In this document: positions 8,112-17,540 of the stretch, piece by piece
Layout: every line of letters begins with the position of its first letter
Position numbering within the stretch: the first letter of the stretch is position 1
NCBI RefSeq assembly: GCF_014526325.1
Contig: NZ_JACNMJ010000002.1
Span: 496,001 to 560,000 of the forward strand
From: Psychroserpens algicola
Lineage (GTDB): Bacteria > Bacteroidota > Bacteroidia > Flavobacteriales > Flavobacteriaceae
DNA length: 64,000 nucleotides
Reading direction: 5' to 3'
Notes under the pieces: model-generated
Database searches by the model: none
Seen by the model: the letters and a program-made list of their open reading frames with translations, nothing else
Told to the model about the DNA's origin: nothing
Translations under genes and position numbers: made by a program

Positions 8112-9383
8112 TTAAGCAAACAATGGTTTGCCGTTCATCATAGAATTAACCTGTTCTGCAATAGCACTTAATTTATCCTCATCACCAGAGTTCATAAGCG
8201 CTTCATCAATATAACCGACAATAGTTTCCATATCGTTTTCTTTTAAACCTCTGGTGGTTACAGCAGCTGTACCTACTCTAATACCTGAAGTCACAAACGG
8301 ACTCTTATCATCGAAAGGCACCATGTTTTTATTCACTGTGATATCTGCTTTCCCTAAGGCTTCTTCTGCATCTTTACCAGTAATGTCTTTATTTCTTAAA
8401 TCGATAAGCATCATATGATTATCTGTTCCTCCAGAAATAATATCGTATCCTTTATCTACAAACGCCTTAGCCATCGCAGCAGCATTATGTTTTACTTGTA
8501 ACATATAATGCATAAAATCATCAGAAAGGGCTTCTCCAAAAGCAATCGCTTTGGCTGCGATGATATGTTCTAATGGTCCGCCTTGATTTCCAGGAAAAAC
8601 TCCAGAATCTAATAATCCTGACATTTTTCTTAAATTTCCGTTCTTAAGTGTTAGTCCAAAAGGGTTCTCAAAATTTTCTCCCATCATAATTAATCCGCCT
8701 CGTGGTCCACGCAAGGTTTTATGAGTGGTTGTCGTTACAATATGACAATGCGGTAAGGGATCACTTAAAATACCTTTAGCTATTAATCCTGCAGGATGCG
8801 AAATATCAGCCATTAAAATTGCTCCTACATTATCAGCAACTTCTCTAAATTTAGCAAAATCCATATCTCTGGAATAAGCTGATGCGCCTGCAATAATTAG
8901 TTTTGGTCTTTCTTTTTCAGCAACATCAGATAACATATCATAATCAATACGTCCTGTATCTTTCTTTACACCATAAAATGTTGGTCGGTATAATTTCCCC
9001 GAAAAATTTACAGGAGACCCATGAGTTAAATGTCCACCATGAGATAAATCAAAACCTAATATTGTATCACCAGGCTTTAAGCAAGCAGCGAATACAGCAG
9101 TATTAGCTTGGCTTCCTGAGTGAGGTTGTACATTAGCATAAGCAGCACCAAACAATGTTTTAGCTCTATCGAGGGCAATCTGTTCAACTTCATCAACGAC
9201 TTCACAGCCTCCATAATACCGCTTTCCAGGGTAACCTTCAGCATATTTATTAGTTAAAACTGAACCGGCAGCTTCCATAACTTGGTCACTAACAAAGTTT
9301 TCAGAGGCAATAAGTTCTAAACCGTTTATTTGTCTGTCATTTTCAGCATTTATAAGCTCAAAAATCTGTGAATCGCGTTGCAT
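8112..9383 (-). CDS. glyA: serine hydroxymethyltransferase
   Basis: The 423-residue PLP enzyme converts serine and tetrahydrofolate to glycine and 5,10-methylene-THF in the cytosol. Visible motifs are [11 protein letters not shown] (22-32), [17 protein letters not shown] (45-61), [10 protein letters not shown] (193-202) and the PLP-lysine loop [14 protein letters not shown] with Lys222. The length is normal for the bacterial enzyme. The gene stands alone with terminators in both neighbouring gaps or opposite-strand genes next to it. A candidate -7 element lies 25 bases upstream of the start. Confidence 0.98.
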   Translation of the reverse strand: MQRDSQIFELINAENDRQINGLELIASENFVSDQVMEAAGSVLTNKYAEGYPGKRYYGGCEVVDEVEQIALDRAKTLFGAAYANVQPHSGSQANTAVFAACLKPGDTILGFDLSHGGHLTHGSPVNFSGKLYRPTFYGVKKDTGRIDYDMLSDVAEKERPKLIIAGASAYSRDMDFAKFREVADNVGAILMADISHPAGLIAKGILSDPLPHCHIVTTTTHKTLRGPRGGLIMMGENFENPFGLTLKNGNLRKMSGLLDSGVFPGNQGGPLEHIIAAKAIAFGEALSDDFMHYMLQVKHNAAAMAKAFVDKGYDIISGGTDNHMMLIDLRNKDITGKDAEEALGKADITVNKNMVPFDDKSPFVTSGIRVGTAAVTTRGLKENDMETIVGYIDEALMNSGDEDKLSAIAEQVNSMMNGKPLFA

Positions 9384-9408
9384 ATATAAAGTTTAAATTA
9401 AATTTTAT

Positions 9409-9416
9409 CAAAAATA
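9409..9416 (-). promoter_or_regulatory. possible -7 element for glyA
   Basis: The minus strand reads TATTTTTG, 25 bases before the glyA ATG. No -33 TTG is found at the usual distance, so this is tentative. Confidence 0.35.
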
Positions 9417-9530
9417 AGAAATCCTCGTATTAAAAGGATTTAAAAATTAAGTTAAACCTTAACTTTTATGAGCAGGTTATTAACAAGTAAAATTCATTTA
9501 AATTTTTATGGTTTTATGCAATTAAATATG

Positions 9531-9538
9531 TAGGTTTG
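9531..9538 (+). promoter_or_regulatory. -7 element for fumarylacetoacetase gene
   Basis: TAGGTTTG fits TAnnTTTG and lies 34 bases before the ATG at 9573, giving a leader of about 28 bases. Confidence 0.5.
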
Positions 9539-9572
9539 ACTATAAAAACAAAACAACAAAATCCTCTATAAT

Positions 9573-10865
9573 ATGCCTTTATCTGCAAATAATCCTGATC
9601 GTTCTTCATGGTTACATGTTGGAAAAAACTCTGATTTCCCGATTCAAAACATCCCTTTTGGTGTATTTCTAACACGTGATGATATCATTACTATTGGTAC
9701 CCGAATTGGTGATACTGCTATTGACCTTGGAGCTTTGCATCAGCTAGGTTACTTTGATGGTATTCCGTTAACTGATGATATTTTCCTTCAAGATACCTTA
9801 AATGATTTCATTGCAGATGGTAGAAAAACATGGCGTCTAGTTCGTAATCGTATCGCTCAGATTTTTGATGCAGACAATGACACTTTAAAAAATAACAATC
9901 CGCATAAAGAAATCGTTTTATTTCGTTTAGATGAAATTGAAATGCAATTACCAATTCAGGTTGGTGATTATACCGATTTTTACGCCAGTAAAGAGCACGC
10001 TACCAATGTAGGCACGATGTTTAGAGATCCTGATAATGCATTGCTACCAAACTGGGTACATATGCCTGTTGGGTATCATGGACGAAGTTCTTCAATTATT
10101 CCGTCTGGAATCCCTGTGCATCGTCCGCAAGGGCAAACCATGCCAGAAGGTGCAAAAACACCCGTATTTGGTCCTTCTAAATTAGTAGATTTTGAATTAG
10201 AAATGGCGTTTATCACAACAGATGCTAACGATTTGGGAGAACCTATTCCTATTGCTGAAGCTGAAGAATACATCTTCGGATTGGTATTATTCAATGATTG
10301 GTCTGCTCGTGATATTCAAAAATGGGAATATGTACCATTAGGACCATTTCTAGGAAAAAACTTTGCGTCTTCAATGTCGCCATGGATTGTTACGCTTGAT
10401 GCGCTGGAACCATTTAGAGTAGAAAGTCCGAAACAAGACCCTAAGCCTCTTGAATACCTACAAACCAAAGGGAAAAAGAGTTTCGACATCAATTTAGAAG
10501 TTGGTATTCAACCAAAAGGAGCTAAGGAAACAACCGTTTGTAAATCAAACTTTAAATACATGTACTGGAACATGGCTCAACAATTGGCTCATCACACCGT
10601 AAACGGTTGCCCAGTAAACTCTGGAGACATGATGGGAAGTGGTACCATTTCTGGTCCAACCGAAGATTCATACGGTTCGATGTTAGAATTATCCTGGAAA
10701 GGCACAAAACCACTTAAAATGAAGGATGGCACTGAGCGTAAATTCATTAATGATTACGATACTGTAATTATGAGAGGTTATTGTGAAAATGATGGAACAA
10801 GAATTGGATTTGGTTCTGTAAAAACCCAATTGTTGCCTGTTTTTAATCCGAAGAAAAAGAAATAA
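9573..10865 (+). CDS. fahA: fumarylacetoacetase
   Basis: The 430-residue enzyme catalyses the last step of tyrosine breakdown, fumarylacetoacetate to fumarate and acetoacetate. It has the FAH N-terminal SH3-like domain (SWLHVGKNSDFPIQNIPFGVF) and the catalytic barrel. Motifs visible are DFYASKEHATNVGTMFR (catalytic His and a metal ligand), PVGYHGRSSSI, FELEMAFI with acidic metal ligands, LFNDWSARDIQKWEY, LGKNFA, and GSGTISGP. Length matches eukaryotic and bacterial FAH. No other tyrosine-pathway gene is adjacent, so it appears to be monocistronic. A clear terminator follows. Confidence 0.96.
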   Translation: MPLSANNPDRSSWLHVGKNSDFPIQNIPFGVFLTRDDIITIGTRIGDTAIDLGALHQLGYFDGIPLTDDIFLQDTLNDFIADGRKTWRLVRNRIAQIFDADNDTLKNNNPHKEIVLFRLDEIEMQLPIQVGDYTDFYASKEHATNVGTMFRDPDNALLPNWVHMPVGYHGRSSSIIPSGIPVHRPQGQTMPEGAKTPVFGPSKLVDFELEMAFITTDANDLGEPIPIAEAEEYIFGLVLFNDWSARDIQKWEYVPLGPFLGKNFASSMSPWIVTLDALEPFRVESPKQDPKPLEYLQTKGKKSFDINLEVGIQPKGAKETTVCKSNFKYMYWNMAQQLAHHTVNGCPVNSGDMMGSGTISGPTEDSYGSMLELSWKGTKPLKMKDGTERKFINDYDTVIMRGYCENDGTRIGFGSVKTQLLPVFNPKKKK

Positions 10866-10884
10866 ATCATAAGACTTTATAAGT

Positions 10885-10927
10885 AAAACTCGAAGTGAGA
10901 TACTATACATTCTGCTTCGAGTTTTTT
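10885..10927 (+). terminator. intrinsic terminator after fahA
   Basis: AAAACTCGAAG pairs with CTTCGAGTTTT, followed by T6. The stem is 11 bp. Confidence 0.85.
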
Positions 10928-10964
10928 GTTTGGCATCATATTTGGATTCTATATAAAAAATGAG

Positions 10965-10985
10965 ATCCCGAAACGAGTTCGGGAT
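10965..10985. repeat. inverted repeat of unknown role
   Basis: ATCCCGAA and TTCGGGAT form a perfect 8-bp stem around ACGAG. It is GC-richer than its surroundings and has no T-run. It may be a backup terminator or a dispersed hairpin; no second copy was noticed in the window. Confidence 0.4.
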
Positions 10986-11018
10986 TAGTTCAACTATCTA
11001 ATTTGCTTTATCATATTA

Positions 11019-11026
11019 TAGATTTG
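11019..11026 (+). promoter_or_regulatory. -7 element for lipoprotein gene
   Basis: TAGATTTG fits TAnnTTTG. Transcription would begin near 11033, after an upstream in-frame TTG, which supports the ATG at 11057 as the real start. Confidence 0.55.
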
Positions 11027-11056
11027 CAAAATAGAGTTTCACTAAAATCCAGAATT

Positions 11057-12241
11057 ATGAAGCAATTACTACTCACAACAGTACTTCTTCTGGTACTAAC
11101 ATCATGTAGCGGAAGAAAACAAATTGAAAAAGCAATCAGTCATGGTAACTATGACCAGGCGATTACTGACGCGTTACGAAAACTCGAAAACAACAAAGAC
11201 AAAAAGCGTAAGCAAGATTACATTGTAATGCTTGAAGATGCGTATTATAAAGTTCTGGAGGAAGATTTACAGGATGTTGCACATTTAAAAAAGGACGGAA
11301 ATCCAGAGCAATATAAAACGATTTATGAAATCTATTTAGATTTGGAAGCAAGGCAAAATGCAATCAAACGCGTGTTGCCATTACAAATCAACGGTAAAAA
11401 CTTAAATTTAAAATTTAACGATTATACTTCGGAAATCGTCGACTACAGATATAAGACGTCTGATTATCTTATAGACCAAGGGATTGCATTGTTAGATGCT
11501 GAAGATAAATATAAGGCTAGAGAAGCTTATAAACTTTTCAGTTATATAGAAAGTATCAATCCAAATTTTGAAGAAACCAGAAGTTTGATGGATGAGGCGC
11601 ATCAAAAAGGAACCGACTATGTTATGGTATCTATTGAAAATCATACACGTCAAATCATTCCACAGCAACTGGAAGCCGATTTACTTAATTTCGACGCCTA
11701 TGGATTGAATCAATTTTGGACCGTTTATCATACGAACACTGTAACAGATATCGATTATGATTTTGCCATGCAATTACAATTAAAGCAAATTAATGTATCG
11801 CCAGAGCAAGTCAGCAGAATTCAGAAGTTAAGGCAAAAAAACATTGTTGATGGTTGGGAATATCAAAGAGACGGAAACGGAAATGTCGTCCTTGATAGTC
11901 TTGGCAATAAAATCAAAGTTGATAAAATTATTAACGTCAAAGCACGATTGTTTGAAGTTCAACAGTTTAAATCTACACAAGTCATTGCTGATGTGGTGTA
12001 CACAAATTTAAGAACGCAACAAACTATGGATGCATTTACAATAGACAGTGAGTTTGTATTTGAGCATTTTTATGCAACATTTAGAGGTGATGTAAGAGCC
12101 CTAAACAGACAAGAATACGATTTAACCAGAAATAGAAGCCTCCACTTCCCTAGCGATGCTCAAATGGTATATGATACAGGAGAAGATTTAAAACTGAAAT
12201 TGAAACATATCATTAGTTCATACAGCATGAGAAGAAGTTGA
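11057..12241 (+). CDS. lipoprotein of unknown function, helical
   Basis: I do not recognise a named family. The start at 11057 gives a lipoprotein signal (MKQLLLTTVLLLVLTSC, Cys17); an in-frame TTG at 11003 precedes the predicted transcription start and is rejected. The ~394-residue product is mostly helical in its first half, with a TPR-like stretch (HGNYDQAITDALRKLE, KYKAREAYKLFSYIESINPNFEETRSLMDEA). The second half is more beta-like (INVKARLFEVQQFKSTQVIADVVYTNLRTQQ). Placement in the outer membrane or periplasm is inferred from the signal. It stands alone between terminators. Confidence 0.7.
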   Translation: MKQLLLTTVLLLVLTSCSGRKQIEKAISHGNYDQAITDALRKLENNKDKKRKQDYIVMLEDAYYKVLEEDLQDVAHLKKDGNPEQYKTIYEIYLDLEARQNAIKRVLPLQINGKNLNLKFNDYTSEIVDYRYKTSDYLIDQGIALLDAEDKYKAREAYKLFSYIESINPNFEETRSLMDEAHQKGTDYVMVSIENHTRQIIPQQLEADLLNFDAYGLNQFWTVYHTNTVTDIDYDFAMQLQLKQINVSPEQVSRIQKLRQKNIVDGWEYQRDGNGNVVLDSLGNKIKVDKIINVKARLFEVQQFKSTQVIADVVYTNLRTQQTMDAFTIDSEFVFEHFYATFRGDVRALNRQEYDLTRNRSLHFPSDAQMVYDTGEDLKLKLKHIISSYSMRRS

Positions 12242-12262
12242 TCTATCATACTTTCAAATAAT

Positions 12263-12308
12263 AAAACTCCTACATTAAAATTGTCAATATGTAGGAGTTT
12301 GTTTTTTT
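12263..12308 (+). terminator. intrinsic terminator
   Basis: AAACTCCTACAT pairs with ATGTAGGAGTTT (12-bp stem, 13-base loop), followed by GTTTTTTT. Confidence 0.88.
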
Positions 12309-12363
12309 AACAAAACGACGCTGTAAAGACATAACTTTCAAACCCATCATATCTGAAACGAAG

Positions 12364-12819
12364 CTACTCTGTTTTAGTGTCATTATCTCGTTCTCCCAAT
12401 GCATTTTTCCAATACGTATGATGTTGCCCAATAACGTTTTGAAGTTCAGAAAATATAGCTTTTAACATATCCTGACTAAAACCTTTTGATTTTTCATATT
12501 CAAATTTTTGCTGTAGAATTTCAAGTTGTTGTTCTATAACTTTATTCTGTATCCAGTATTCTTCAATATTCCAAAATGTCATTAAAGTCGTTAGAAGTGT
12601 AATGGCTGCAGTTATGACAAGTGCTATATTTTTTTGCCATTGAATTAATTCTATATTCTCACCCAATTGCAATCCTAATACAATGGTAGAAATTGCAGAT
12701 AATACAACTAAAGGATATTTATATAATTTAATCAATCGAAACATATACCTACGCTGAACCGAATATTTAGCTCTGTTTTGCTTTAGAGCATTTTCTAGAA
12801 AATTAATCTGTTCTTCCAT
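12364..12819 (-). CDS. SLATT/DUF4231-like two-TM protein
   Basis: The 151-residue protein has an N-terminal helix (MEEQINFLENALKQNRAKYSVQRRYMFR), two TM helices at about 35-52 and 63-84 and a C-terminal amphipathic helix containing WNIEEYWIQNKVIEQQLEILQQKFEYEKSKG. The order, the RxR before TM1, and the W...Y..W motif plus long helix after TM2 resemble DUF4231 and the SLATT group of two-TM effectors. In some nucleotide-signalling defence systems SLATT proteins act as membrane effectors. No SMODS, SLOG, TIR or nucleotidyltransferase gene is nearby, so a defence role is speculation. It is 73 bases downstream of the YtxJ gene on the same strand. Confidence 0.55.
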   Translation of the reverse strand: MEEQINFLENALKQNRAKYSVQRRYMFRLIKLYKYPLVVLSAISTIVLGLQLGENIELIQWQKNIALVITAAITLLTTLMTFWNIEEYWIQNKVIEQQLEILQQKFEYEKSKGFSQDMLKAIFSELQNVIGQHHTYWKNALGERDNDTKTE

Positions 12820-12892
12820 AATTTTTGAATTAAATTATAGAAAGAAAATTAGCTCTTTTAGTAATAAAAGTCAATACGTAGTTCTACGTAAT

Positions 12893-13276
12893 TTATACAA
12901 ACGTCATTAAATCAATCTCATTAATCGCTCCATGAGACGCATGAGCAACTGTCACACCATTTTTAATGATTAAAAGCTGTGGCGATTGGTGTATGACCTG
13001 AAATTTATAACCTACTTCATTAGAGACATCTCTATAGCTCAATAAGTCTAAGTAGTATAAATCTAAATCAGTATCAAGATCATAAGCAGACACAAATTGG
13101 TTCATGACCATACTGCTAATACCACAACGCGTCGAATGTTTAAAAATGATTTGTGTTTTGGTTTTTGAACGTTCTTCAATCTCACTCAATTGAGATACGT
13201 CTGTTAATGCTTGCCATGGCAATACTTTTTCCTCTTTTGGTTCAGACGAACCGAATATATTTTTTAAAAACCCCAT
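12893..13276 (-). CDS. ytxJ: bacillithiol-system redox protein YtxJ (monothiol bacilliredoxin)
   Basis: The 127-residue protein matches YtxJ/BrxC (PF11009-like, thioredoxin fold). It has an N-terminal FLKNIFG segment and the redox loop FKHSTRCGISSMV with a single active Cys. Also visible are a DLYYLDLLSYRDVSNEVGYKFQVIHQSPQ stretch with the cis-Pro of the thioredoxin fold, and a final GVTVAHASHGAI. The family removes bacillithiol mixed disulfides from proteins, so the host probably makes bacillithiol, known for many Flavobacteriaceae. Most relatives have Pro after the Cys (RCPIS); here it is Gly. Confidence 0.88.
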   Translation of the reverse strand: MGFLKNIFGSSEPKEEKVLPWQALTDVSQLSEIEERSKTKTQIIFKHSTRCGISSMVMNQFVSAYDLDTDLDLYYLDLLSYRDVSNEVGYKFQVIHQSPQLLIIKNGVTVAHASHGAINEIDLMTFV

Positions 13277-13558
13277 AGTTAAGTTTGTATAAAATTTGTA
13301 ATAATGAAATTCATTTCTAACGATAAGTCGTATCTTAAGTCTAAACTTACAAACTGACTAAAAGTCACGTTATCACACACTAAATCAGACATTTTGTCGT
13401 TTAATTTTAGTGTTTTGCAATTGGTAAGGTTATTGTCTTATCGTGATTGTAAATAACACAAAACAGAATTATCAATCTGAATAAATTTAAGCTTAGATAT
13501 ATAGTTAAGACTAAAAATTACATTTAGAATGATACACTTAAAAATACTATAAATAACT
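13277..13558. other. 282-bp divergent intergenic region before clpB
   Basis: The gap between ytxJ and clpB is AT-rich. The best promoter-like site is TACATTTA near 13521, one mismatch from TAnnTTTG. I see no CIRCE-like inverted repeat, RNA gene or convincing open frame. Confidence 0.4.
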
Positions 13559-16168
13559 ATGAATTTTAATAATTATACCATAAAATCTCAAGAAGCGATT
13601 CAGCAAGCTCAACAGCTCGCTCAAAGCTTAGGGCATCAACAAATCGAAAATGAACATATCATTAAAGCGATTTTTGAAGTTGATGAAAATGTATTGCCGT
13701 TTATTCTTAAAAAGTTAAACGTCAATATCGATGTCTTAAAATTAGCTTTAGATAAGCAAATAGAAAGTTTTCCAAAAGTCTCTGGAGGCGAATTAAGCAT
13801 TTCAAGAGAAGCCAGCAAGGCTCTTAACGAAGCATCAATTATTGCTAAAAAAATGAAGGATGATTTCGTTTCCGTAGAACACTTAATATTAGCCATTTTT
13901 AAATCTAATAGTAAAATTGCACAAATGCTAAAAGATCAAGGTGTTACCGAAAAAGGTCTAAACGCTGCTATTGAAGAACTCCGAAAAGGTGACCGAGTGA
14001 CGTCTCAAAGTCAGGAAGACACTTACAATTCGCTCAATAAATATGCTAAAAACTTAAACCAGTTAGCAAAAGATGGCAAATTAGATCCTGTGATTGGTCG
14101 TGATGAAGAAATTAGACGAATTCTACAAATTTTATCACGTCGTACTAAAAACAATCCTATTTTAGTTGGTGAACCTGGTACTGGTAAAACTGCCATTGCC
14201 GAAGGTTTAGCACACCGTATCATTGATGGTGATATCCCAGAAAACTTAATCGATAAGCAAATTTATGCTTTAGACATGGGAGCACTTATTGCTGGAGCCA
14301 AATTTAAAGGTGAATTTGAAGAACGCCTCAAAGCAGTCATCAAAGAAGTGACCACGAGTGATGGTGATATCGTTTTATTTATTGACGAAATCCATACTCT
14401 GGTTGGTGCTGGTGGCGGACAAGGTGCTATGGATGCCGCAAACATCTTAAAACCTGCTCTAGCCCGTGGCGAATTACGTGCTATTGGAGCAACAACTTTA
14501 GATGAATATCAAAAATACTTCGAGAAAGACAAAGCACTGGAGCGTCGTTTTCAAAAAGTGATGGTTGATGAACCTGATACTGAAAGCGCCATTTCCATAC
14601 TTCGTGGTATCAAAGAAAAATATGAAACACATCACAAAGTCCGTATCAAAGATGAAGCGATTATTGGTGCTGTGGAACTTTCAGAACGTTATATCACCAA
14701 CCGTTTTCTACCTGATAAAGCAATTGACTTAATGGATGAAGCGGCTTCTAAACTGCGTATGGAAATCAATTCTAAACCTGAAGAGTTAGATGTTTTAGAT
14801 CGTAAAATTATGCAACTCGAAATTGAAATTGAGGCTATTAAACGTGAAAAAGATGAAACGAAATTAAAATCATTACGATCAGATTTGGCTAACCTCAAAG
14901 AAGAACGCAATGAGATTAATGCGAAGTGGAAAAGCGAAAAAGAAGTTGTCGACAATATTCAAACAACAAAATCTGATATTGAAAATTATAAACTCGAAGC
15001 CGAACGTGCTGAGCGTGAAGGCGACTACGGAAAAGTAGCTGAAATTCGCTATGGAAAAATAAAAGAAGCTCAAGAAGCTCTTGAAAAATACCAGAATGAA
15101 TTACTGGAAAATCAATCTGGAAGTTCCCTTATCAAAGAGGAAGTCACTTACGATGATATTGCCGAAGTCGTGGCTAAATGGACTGGTATTCCGGTAACAA
15201 AAATGCTACAAAGCGAACGCGATAAACTCTTGAAGTTAGAAGACGAATTACACAAGCGTGTAGTCGGTCAAGAAGAAGCCATTGTTGCAGTGAGTGATGC
15301 GGTTAGACGCTCCAGAGCAGGATTGCAAAATCCGCAAAAACCTGTCGGTACCTTCTTATTTTTAGGAACTACAGGTGTTGGTAAAACCGAGTTAGCTAAA
15401 GCGCTTGCCGAATATCTCTTTGACGATGAAAATGCTATGACAAGGATTGATATGAGTGAATATCAAGAGCGTCACAGTGTAAGCCGTTTGGTTGGTGCAC
15501 CTCCAGGATATGTTGGTTATGATGAAGGTGGTCAATTAACCGAAGCTGTGAGACGTAAGCCTTATTCGGTAGTGCTACTTGACGAAATCGAAAAAGCACA
15601 TCCTGATACATTTAATATCCTTTTACAGGTTCTTGATGAAGGTCGATTAACAGACAATAAAGGTCGTGTGGCCGATTTCAAAAACACGATTATTATCATG
15701 ACCTCTAATATTGGAAGTCATATTATTCAAGAGCGTTTTGAAGCGACAAAAGATATAGATTCTGCCATTGAAGCTGCAAAAGTGGATGTGTTAGGATTGT
15801 TAAAACAAAGCGTACGTCCTGAATTTCTAAACCGAATAGACGATACCATTATGTTTACACCTTTAACAAAAGGAAACATCAAGGATATTGTTGGTTTACA
15901 ATTAAAAGGTGTTCAGAAAATGTTAGCAAAACAAGGTATTACGTTCGATGCTACGCCTGAGTCTATTGCCTATTTAGCTGAAAAAGGATTTAATCCTGAG
16001 TATGGTGCCAGACCAGTAAAACGAGTAATACAGAAAGAAGTATTAAATGAATTGAGTAAAGAAATTTTATCTGGTAAAGTAACAACAGATAGTATCATCC
16101 TACTCGATGCCTTTGATGACAAGCTGGTTTTTAGAAATGAAGCAAGTTTTGTTTCAGAAGAAATTTAA
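13559..16168 (+). CDS. clpB: ATP-dependent chaperone ClpB
   Basis: The 869-residue disaggregase has the standard layout: Clp N domain with two repeats (1-145), first AAA+ domain with Walker A GEPGTGKT (204-211) and [11 protein letters not shown], a long middle coiled coil (about 405-530, [21 protein letters not shown]), and second AAA+ domain with Walker A GTTGVGKT (about 600) and [11 protein letters not shown] ClpB C-terminal domain ends the protein. The middle domain distinguishes it from ClpA and ClpC. It works with DnaK/DnaJ on aggregated proteins in the cytosol. It is monocistronic with a strong terminator. Confidence 0.98.
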   Translation: MNFNNYTIKSQEAIQQAQQLAQSLGHQQIENEHIIKAIFEVDENVLPFILKKLNVNIDVLKLALDKQIESFPKVSGGELSISREASKALNEASIIAKKMKDDFVSVEHLILAIFKSNSKIAQMLKDQGVTEKGLNAAIEELRKGDRVTSQSQEDTYNSLNKYAKNLNQLAKDGKLDPVIGRDEEIRRILQILSRRTKNNPILVGEPGTGKTAIAEGLAHRIIDGDIPENLIDKQIYALDMGALIAGAKFKGEFEERLKAVIKEVTTSDGDIVLFIDEIHTLVGAGGGQGAMDAANILKPALARGELRAIGATTLDEYQKYFEKDKALERRFQKVMVDEPDTESAISILRGIKEKYETHHKVRIKDEAIIGAVELSERYITNRFLPDKAIDLMDEAASKLRMEINSKPEELDVLDRKIMQLEIEIEAIKREKDETKLKSLRSDLANLKEERNEINAKWKSEKEVVDNIQTTKSDIENYKLEAERAEREGDYGKVAEIRYGKIKEAQEALEKYQNELLENQSGSSLIKEEVTYDDIAEVVAKWTGIPVTKMLQSERDKLLKLEDELHKRVVGQEEAIVAVSDAVRRSRAGLQNPQKPVGTFLFLGTTGVGKTELAKALAEYLFDDENAMTRIDMSEYQERHSVSRLVGAPPGYVGYDEGGQLTEAVRRKPYSVVLLDEIEKAHPDTFNILLQVLDEGRLTDNKGRVADFKNTIIIMTSNIGSHIIQERFEATKDIDSAIEAAKVDVLGLLKQSVRPEFLNRIDDTIMFTPLTKGNIKDIVGLQLKGVQKMLAKQGITFDATPESIAYLAEKGFNPEYGARPVKRVIQKEVLNELSKEILSGKVTTDSIILLDAFDDKLVFRNEASFVSEEI

Positions 16169-16221
16169 TATACACTGTAACAAAATGATTATATAACAGT
16201 CTTTTAAGTGGTTGGTTAGTT

Positions 16222-16268
16222 GAAAAGCAACGTAAGTTTTAGAGATAAAACAAGCGTTGCTTTTCCGT
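16222..16268 (+). terminator. long intrinsic terminator after clpB
   Basis: GAAAAGCAACG pairs with CGTTGCTTTTC. A second inner stem (GTTTTA/TAAAAC with GAGA loop) sits inside the loop, making an extended hairpin. Confidence 0.8.
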
Positions 16269-16316
16269 TTTAAACCCTATGCTTATATTAATCTTGATCG
16301 AATTTTCAAAAAACAA

Positions 16317-16336
16317 AATATACCAATCAGTATATT
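16317..16336. promoter_or_regulatory. putative TetR operator, copy 1
   Basis: AATATACCAATCAGTATATT is an imperfect palindrome located just upstream of the regulator's -7 element. It matches 17 of 20 bases of the perfect palindrome at 16965-16984, suggesting autoregulation. Confidence 0.6.
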
Positions 16337-16341
16337 TTGTG

Positions 16342-16349
16342 TATATTTG
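16342..16349 (+). promoter_or_regulatory. -7 element for TetR-family gene
   Basis: TATATTTG fits TAnnTTTG and ends 4 bases before the ATG at 16354, so the transcript would be leaderless or nearly so if that ATG is used. Confidence 0.6.
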
Positions 16350-16353
16350 TTTT

Positions 16354-16950
16354 ATGCAAACAAAATCAGAACTCACAAAACAGTTTATACTCGAAACCGT
16401 TGCGCCAATTTTTAATAAAAATGGTTACGCCGCAACAAGTATGAGTGACCTTACTGAAGCCACTGGTTTAACTAAAGGTGCAATCTATGGAAATTTTAAA
16501 AATAAAGAAACCCTTGCCATAGCTGCATTTAAGTTTACTGTTAAAGCTTTATTGAAACGTATTGCCAAACATTTAGAGCTTAGCGATTCACCTATTCAGA
16601 AACTCTTCTTAATTTCAGATTTTTATAGAAATTACTATGATTACAGCAAGCAATTAGGCGGCTGTCCAGTTTTAAATATAGGTGTTGATGCCAATAATCA
16701 AAACACACTTTTACTGGAGCATGTGAAAATTGTTATTGAAAAAATTCAAGATCAAATAGCTACTATTATTGAAAACGGTATTGAAGCAGGTGAAATTTCA
16801 ACCGAAATTAATGCCATGCAGTATGCTAAACGAATAGATACAATGATTCAAGGCGCTGTATTTATGACTTATACAATGGATGATGAATTTTACATCAAAG
16901 ACACCATGAAACAAATTGACCAAATGATACATAACGACCTTAAAGCATAA
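16354..16950 (+). CDS. TetR/AcrR-family transcriptional regulator
   Basis: The start at 16354 gives MQTKSELTKQFILETVAPIF, a normal TetR N-terminus; the upstream in-frame ATG at 16279 lies before the promoter and operator. The 198-residue product has a helix-turn-helix at about 26-45 (SMSDLTEATGLTKGAIYGNFKNKETL) and a C-terminal ligand domain (GGCPVLNIGVDANNQN is reminiscent of TetR_C of the AcrR/YxaF type). It lies 50 bases before the thioesterase gene and is flanked by two similar palindromes, so it probably represses itself and that gene. The inducer is unknown, perhaps an acyl compound. Confidence 0.9.
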   Translation: MQTKSELTKQFILETVAPIFNKNGYAATSMSDLTEATGLTKGAIYGNFKNKETLAIAAFKFTVKALLKRIAKHLELSDSPIQKLFLISDFYRNYYDYSKQLGGCPVLNIGVDANNQNTLLLEHVKIVIEKIQDQIATIIENGIEAGEISTEINAMQYAKRIDTMIQGAVFMTYTMDDEFYIKDTMKQIDQMIHNDLKA

Positions 16951-16964
16951 TTTTTTTAACTAAT

Positions 16965-16984
16965 AATATACCATTTGGTATATT
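16965..16984. promoter_or_regulatory. putative TetR operator, copy 2 (perfect palindrome)
   Basis: AATATACCATTTGGTATATT is a perfect 20-bp palindrome 16 bases before the thioesterase start codon. Its half-site AATATACCA also occurs in copy 1. Confidence 0.65.
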
Positions 16985-17000
16985 TTAAACATCTATCTAA

Positions 17001-17492
17001 ATGAATTTACCAAAAATTGTAAGTAGCCAAACAAAAATCAGATTTCAACATTGTGATCCTTTTAATCATTTAAACAATGGGAGTTATATTGACTATTTTA
17101 TGAATCACCGAGAGGATCAATTATTGAAACATTATGATATCGACATTTATAAAATGGCACAAACAAAAGGGATTAGCTGGGTATCTAGCAGCAATCAAAT
17201 TGCCTATTTAAAACCTGCATTCTTAATGGAAGTTGTCACTATAGAGTCTCAGTTAATTTACCATGACAGTTCACTATTAAAAGTAGAAATGCGCATGTAC
17301 AACGAAGATAAAACACATTTAAAAGCATTAATCTGGTGTAGTTTTGTTCATTTCAACTTATTAGAACAAGCAAGAGCACATCATTCTGAAGATATGGTCA
17401 GATTGTTTAAAAGTATCGTTACTCCTGTAGATGCTACAAATTTTGAAGAACGTTTACTGGCATTTAAACCTACAAAAAGTAAAACGTTATAA
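17001..17492 (+). CDS. acyl-CoA thioesterase-like hotdog protein
   Basis: The 163-residue protein has a 4HBT-type hotdog fold: IRFQHCDPFNHLNNGSYIDYFMNHRED, with an Asp and HLNN turn in the active-site place, followed by IAYLKPAFLMEVVTIESQL and an IWCSFVHFNL strand. The predicted role is thioester hydrolysis. It sits directly after a TetR regulator with a perfect operator palindrome between them, so its expression probably responds to a small ligand. A fatty-acid or xenobiotic-acyl detoxification role is a guess. Confidence 0.82.
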   Translation: MNLPKIVSSQTKIRFQHCDPFNHLNNGSYIDYFMNHREDQLLKHYDIDIYKMAQTKGISWVSSSNQIAYLKPAFLMEVVTIESQLIYHDSSLLKVEMRMYNEDKTHLKALIWCSFVHFNLLEQARAHHSEDMVRLFKSIVTPVDATNFEERLLAFKPTKSKTL

Positions 17493-17540
17493 AATTGTAA
17501 CGTTTAAGTATTAAACGCTACATATATGAAAATTACAATT

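Noticed and set aside
10965-10985. The ATCCCGAA/TTCGGGAT hairpin as an attachment site or IS end
   Set aside because: There is no transposase, integrase or second copy in the window, and it follows a normal terminator.
12364-13276. A defence island around the SLATT-like gene
   Set aside because: Neighbours are core genes (ytxJ, clpB, a lipoprotein); no nucleotidyltransferase, TIR, SLOG, nuclease or integrase gene is nearby.
13277-13558. A CIRCE or other heat-shock operator before clpB
   Set aside because: No TTAGCACTC-type inverted repeat is present; only a one-mismatch -7 element was seen.
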